This document shows, piece after piece, positions 60,020 to 64,000 of a DNA stretch of 64,000 nucleotides. The position numbers and the translations under genes are program-made. This stretch comes from Cephalotus follicularis. Taxonomy: Eukaryota > Streptophyta > Magnoliopsida > Oxalidales > Cephalotaceae. How positions within the stretch are numbered: the stretch's first letter is position 1; each line of letters starts with the position of its first letter. The stretch is taken from positions 359,732 through 423,731 of the forward strand of contig BDDD01000541.1 of the NCBI GenBank assembly GCA_001972305.1, written 5' to 3'. Under the pieces are notes generated by a model. It had not been told where the DNA came from. It was given only the letters and a program-made list of their open reading frames with translations, and did not search any database.

Positions 60020-61720
60020 GCAAATTGTAGCTTAAAGAAGATATTTTGGAATGCCGAAAGCCAAACAAAAGGAGTGATCAAGGCAGCTCCTCTCGTTCAG
60101 GTTAGATAGAACTGGGGACCAATACCTTCCTTTCCTATAATGGAAGCTCCACCATGTTATTCTACTTTTGTATAGCCTGAATGTGTTATTATGAGGATAA
60201 TAAAACAAAACTTTCATAACCTTATTAGAAAAACATCTATGTCATAATAAATACCAAAATGTGACCATTTTTTGCTAATGTAATCTAAAAACAATGTCCA
60301 CAAGCCATTTTTATAACAATAAAAAAAAATTGTGATGAAGTTCTTCGATCACAAACATAGACACGTCGTTCCCTTAAATTATAATAGTTATTCACTATCA
60401 AATTTGTATAGTAATCTGCATTAGTCATTAATAAAAAGCAGAAGCTTTGAATTCATGACAATCTGCTTCTGATGTTGTGCATATGTTGTGTAGACTGAAG
60501 AGAGGTCTTTGCAAAAATAAAATAGTAGAAAAAAGAAACTGAGATTAGAGAAGTTTAAGAATAGAGAAAGCATTGTTTACATTTATCTAATTACTTAAAC
60601 AACTCATCATCACTATGTAAATCACCGTGTGCTAAACTCTAGGTCCTTAACATAATCTTAGGTCCTTAGCATGTCATGTAAATTATTGTTATAGCATAAT
60701 TTTAGGTCCTTAACATTATCAATCATGTGTACAGTAGCTATAGCTATCAAATTGGAATCTTTAAAGCAATGATGTAATAATTTACATTAAAAATATCAAT
60801 ACAAGTCACGGCCAATATACGTGTTGTATTCGCTGACCTACATATGATACTAACCCGACCCCACTTAGCTAGTTTGCCACATATACAAAGAATTCAATGT
60901 CGGATTTTAGTCGAATAATTGTGGTTGAAACATTTGTACTTTAAAATATAAAATCAATACTTATGATAGGACCCAAAAAAATTTAATGGCTTGCGATTCT
61001 GAGGGCGCTACTCGAAAACAAAACGTCACACTCCATTCAATTCAGTGAGAATGGTTACTGTCAATTGAGCTACAAGGTGAAATCCTGTTAGTATCATGAT
61101 ACGTCATCGTTTCTTCGCATCTTAAATTAATTGACATAAGGTATACTACCCTATGAGCCTAGAACTACTTATGCTATCAAAAAGAAAAATCTCCAGTTTA
61201 GTAATATTGTGACTGACTTTCATGAGTTTATGAACAAAAATTCCAGTTTATTAGAATGCAGCATATATACTCTACAAGAAGGGTAACATTTATTACAGTC
61301 CAGTTTATTAGAGGCATAGAATCGTCCTATAAAGGAATATCCTTCTTTGGATTCCCAAGATTTTGTGGTTGTTTCTTATTTCTTAGAAATACTTCTCATA
61401 ATATCGTAACATGGTATAATAGTACATATTAATTATTTTTTTATTTTGTAGAAAAAATAAAAGATGTGTTTTTGACCAATCTACTTGAAGAAAAATGTAT
61501 AAAAGAGATATCATTCTATATTACAATAATACTATTTTCTTTTCAGATTTCTCGTGATTTTTTTTAATACTAACTTAATTTTGTGATAAAGTGATTTTCC
61601 ACAAAATTGATAGAAATATGACATTTCCACATAGATATTTGTTTTTAACTATTATACTCTAATATTGAATATGAAAAAACCAATTATATCATTCTAGTTC
61701 CAAAAATTATATGCTAGACA
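60020..61720. other. upstream region of the ABCG gene, no gene recognised
   Basis: AT-rich and non-coding as far as I can see. No convincing TATA box could be chosen close to the start codon. Confidence 0.4.
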
Positions 61721-61950
61721 AATGTTTTGAAACCCAGACCGGACATCGATCTAGAGAGAGGTCTTGGTCCAGTCGGACAATCACATTTGAAAAAAAAAAT
61801 TAATTTTTTTTTTATTTTGAGTAAACCGGCCGGTCTAACTATGGTTTTGACCAATCCAACCTATCCAACCCGAACCAATCAAAAAATAATTTTTTATGTA
61901 AAAATCGGACCGATTGACGATCTGGATCCGGTCCAGTTTTTAAAACAATG
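61721..61950. mobile_element. hAT-like MITE, TSD TGCTAGACA
   Basis: A 230-bp element. Its ends AATGTTTTGAAACCCAGACC and GGTCCAGTTTTTAAAACAATG form an imperfect inverted repeat. It is flanked by TGCTAGACA at 61712-61720 and 61951-61959, that is 8-9 bp, as expected for hAT elements. No coding sequence. Confidence 0.75.
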
Positions 61951-61977
61951 TGCTAGACACATTGAAATTGAGTAACC

Positions 61978-62015
61978 ATGTTAACGGTGGCACGTGGAGA
62001 AGCCACGTGCTAACA
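61978..62015. promoter_or_regulatory. inverted pair of G-boxes
   Basis: GGCACGTGGAGAAGCCACGTGC contains two CACGTG cores (61991-61996 and 62004-62009) in an 8-bp-arm palindrome, about 2 kb upstream of the ABCG start codon. G-boxes bind bZIP and bHLH factors; use at this distance is only a possibility. Confidence 0.4.
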
Positions 62016-62776
62016 GAAGTATACTCAAAAGTTTAGGATGCGGATAAATCACTCTAAAGTAATAGTGGCCAATTTAGGATTTCATTTCGATTCACTACGA
62101 GTTCGAGCTACTTCTCACATTTCATCGTGCTCACACATTGTCAAAGACTCGCTTTTCGATAGATAGAGTGTGCTCGATATGAAAAGTCTATCCGCGAGAT
62201 GAAAACTTATAACATGAATGAACCGGTATCATTGAAAAGATGCAAATAGTTACTAGACTATATATGAAATGAATTAGAACTTAATCACAGGAGATGGTTT
62301 TTAGTGAATTGGAGAAGTGAAATCGATAAATCTTCAAAGTTACCATTTTTTCCTTAAGTTCGGTATAACAAATGAACTAAAGTGAAAACTTAATTATTTG
62401 GATAACTTCAATACAAAAGGAGTATATCTTCTCCATACTCATCCTCTCCATACTGTTATATATATATTTTTTTATTATTTTTTTTTTTTTTTTACTATGT
62501 CTTGCAGTAAAAATTTTTAAATTCAACCATTAGATTTGATATTTACCTATATAGATCATGCATGCAAAATTTAAAATCATTTGGATATATCTAACTATTT
62601 CATTTGCACATACAAAAGATCAAGTATATATGATAAAGATAATTGTAGTGAAATATCAAGTCTTTGATTCGATTTTCCCTGAGAACATCTGTCTATACTT
62701 GAGGTTGAAGAGATTTAAGGAAGGAGATGGTTGTTCACCATTGTTGTGTAACCTTTTTTTTTTTACAGCTACTTGA
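62016..62776. other. AT-rich intergenic DNA
   Basis: No gene seen. Long T-runs near 62470-62495. Confidence 0.4.
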
Positions 62777-62915
62777 TCATGGCTCTTTTTTTTTTTTTTT
62801 GCTTATTAATTAGTATTGATATTTGTTTCTACATTTCCATATATGATTCTATTATTACTATTAGATCTACATTTGTATATTATTTTCAGTATCCATTAAT
62901 GATGTTTTAATTTTT
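62777..62915 (+). repeat. orphan copy of the phytocyanin upstream region
   Basis: From ATCATGGCTC through TTTCTACATTTCCATATATG and CTATTATTACTATTAGATCT, this aligns with the minus-strand upstream region of phytocyanin gene 2 (about 19265-19150) and, less well, of gene 1 (11085-11200). No phytocyanin coding sequence follows. Confidence 0.6.
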
Positions 62916-63019
62916 GATAATACACACCAATAGTGTTTTGCCATCTCATTTGTGCTTAATAGTATAGTTACAATCATTTGAAATTAGTATAGTTACAAAT
63001 GAGTCTCCATAAAAAGGTC
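62916..63019. other. spacer
   Basis: Nothing recognised. Confidence 0.3.
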
Positions 63020-63720
63020 TCAAACAATCATTCTCCAAAAAAAAAAGTACTCCAACATCTCAGTCGAGGGTTGATCATCATCGTCGTCCTCCTCATCCTC
63101 CCTACGAGACGACTGCCTCAGCATTTGAGTAGCAAAAGACTGGCTGAAGGTATGTTGGGCCTCCATCCGCTCCATCATGCGTTGGATCTGAGGCCTCAAC
63201 ATCATCAAGAATGATGGCGTCATCATCGTCATGACCTGAGAACACATTGTCGGATCTAGAGATGAGCTGGTCGTACTAGCCGATTGGAAGGGTGCCTAGA
63301 GCTAGCGCGGTTATGGAACCAACGGTGTTGGGTGTGTGGCTAGAGCTAGAGTGGTTATGTTTCTGCTTTTCTAATGTCTCCATCCACGTCTGATGCAGCC
63401 AGCAGTCGAGAAGTTGTCCCCAAGCGACATTGGATATGAATTGCAGAACATGATTCCTCATTAGCTCCGACACCTGTTGAACGCCTGCCTGATTCTTGGA
63501 CTACTCCCTTGCTTTGTTCATCCACTTGTAGTAGTTACTCTGGACATATGTGTCCATGATAATCTTGCCTTTAGCAACGGCCTCCTTGTACCCAATGTCA
63601 AAGTAGGTCTGTAAATGACAATACAAGTAATTAATTGAACTATATTGGAAAATAAAACTACGACTATGAACAAGTACTTAATACAATCTTACCGTAAAAC
63701 TCGTCTCCATGTAGTGTACG
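63020..63720 (-). pseudogene. fragment resembling plant En/Spm (Transposase_24/Ptta) transposase
   Basis: Read on the minus strand: FDIGYKEAVAKGKII and YYKWMNKARE (about 63600-63510, with a stop), then 63473-63276 with QFISNVAWGQLLDCWL, EKQKHNHSSSSHTPNTVGS and, after a stop or frame change, MLRPQIQRMMERMEAQ and an acidic REDEEDDDDDQ tract (63247-63020). The W...L..W, K.K.N and HT..GS pattern resembles the Transposase_24 domain of CACTA-type elements. A possible intron lies near 63610-63692. The similarity is from memory of the pattern only. Confidence 0.45.
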
Positions 63721-64000
63721 CACCAGTAAGGTGGCCCTTGACAAGCTTACTTTCTTACAAAGTAAATTTACAAGAAATATATGAGAAACATACCCGGGTG
63801 GAGTGAATGTCTAAGCTCCCGTTCGGGAGTGAGTTAGGATAGTCAAAAGCTATTATTTAATCCAATAATCTGTTTACAACTTGTTTGGTTACAATTTTAT
63901 AAAAGCTATTAAGAAAAAGTTATTTTCGTTTTACTCGTTGAAACTAGGGAGGTCGAGGGTGGGGACAAAAATTTTCCCTGTTGGCGGGGACGGGGGCAAA
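63721..64000. other. window end, nothing recognised
   Basis: Short inverted motif CTCCCGTTCGGGAG at about 63818-63831. G-rich at the last 60 bases. No gene. Confidence 0.4.

Overview
The window is nuclear DNA from a flowering plant, probably a eudicot. It is AT-rich, its genes have GT-AG introns, and it carries phytocyanin and ABCG genes together with typical plant Ty1-copia and Ty3-gypsy elements (Athila-like and Tat-like). I can support only three host genes. Most of the rest is transposable-element DNA, usually as complete units whose borders can be read from TG...CA termini, target-site duplications (TSDs), primer-binding sites and polypurine tracts.

Layout. 1-6097: a decayed Ty1-copia element on the minus strand (copia-A), cut by a 2.2-kb solo LTR (TSD AGATA). 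7278-7591: a short LTR-like unit. 8425-11027: a 2.6-kb solo LTR (TSD TATCT) just upstream of plantacyanin-like gene 1 (11382-12226, plus). 14202-16929: a 2.7-kb LTR flanked by 73-bp direct repeats instead of the usual 5 bp. 17002-17774: one end of a CACTA-type transposon. 18461-18970: plantacyanin-like gene 2 (minus, tail-to-tail with gene 1). In both phytocyanins three of the four type-1 copper ligands are replaced.

20840-60019 (minus) is one half-size ABCG transporter gene. Its eight exons give an uninterrupted 694-codon reading frame. Exons 3-8 lie at 20840-23132 and exons 1-2 at 59060-60019. Intron 2 is about 35.9 kb because it holds a nest of elements: an outer copia (copia-C); copia-B in its 3' LTR; copia-D in its pol; a small hAT-like element in its 5' LTR; a Tat-type gypsy element inside that; and an Athila-type gypsy element plus another solo LTR inside the Tat element. 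The TSDs fix most of the insertion order.

60020-64000 is upstream of the ABCG gene. It holds a hAT-like MITE, a pair of inverted G-boxes, an orphan copy of the phytocyanin upstream region and a fragment resembling a plant En/Spm-type transposase.

The most unusual points are the TE-built giant intron in an apparently intact gene, the phytocyanin pair without copper ligands, arrays of GTCGAC-centred motifs in three unrelated retroelements, a copia element whose reverse transcriptase runs straight into its LTR, and an antisense, apparently intron-containing gene inside the Tat element. I see no CRISPR array, rRNA or tRNA gene.
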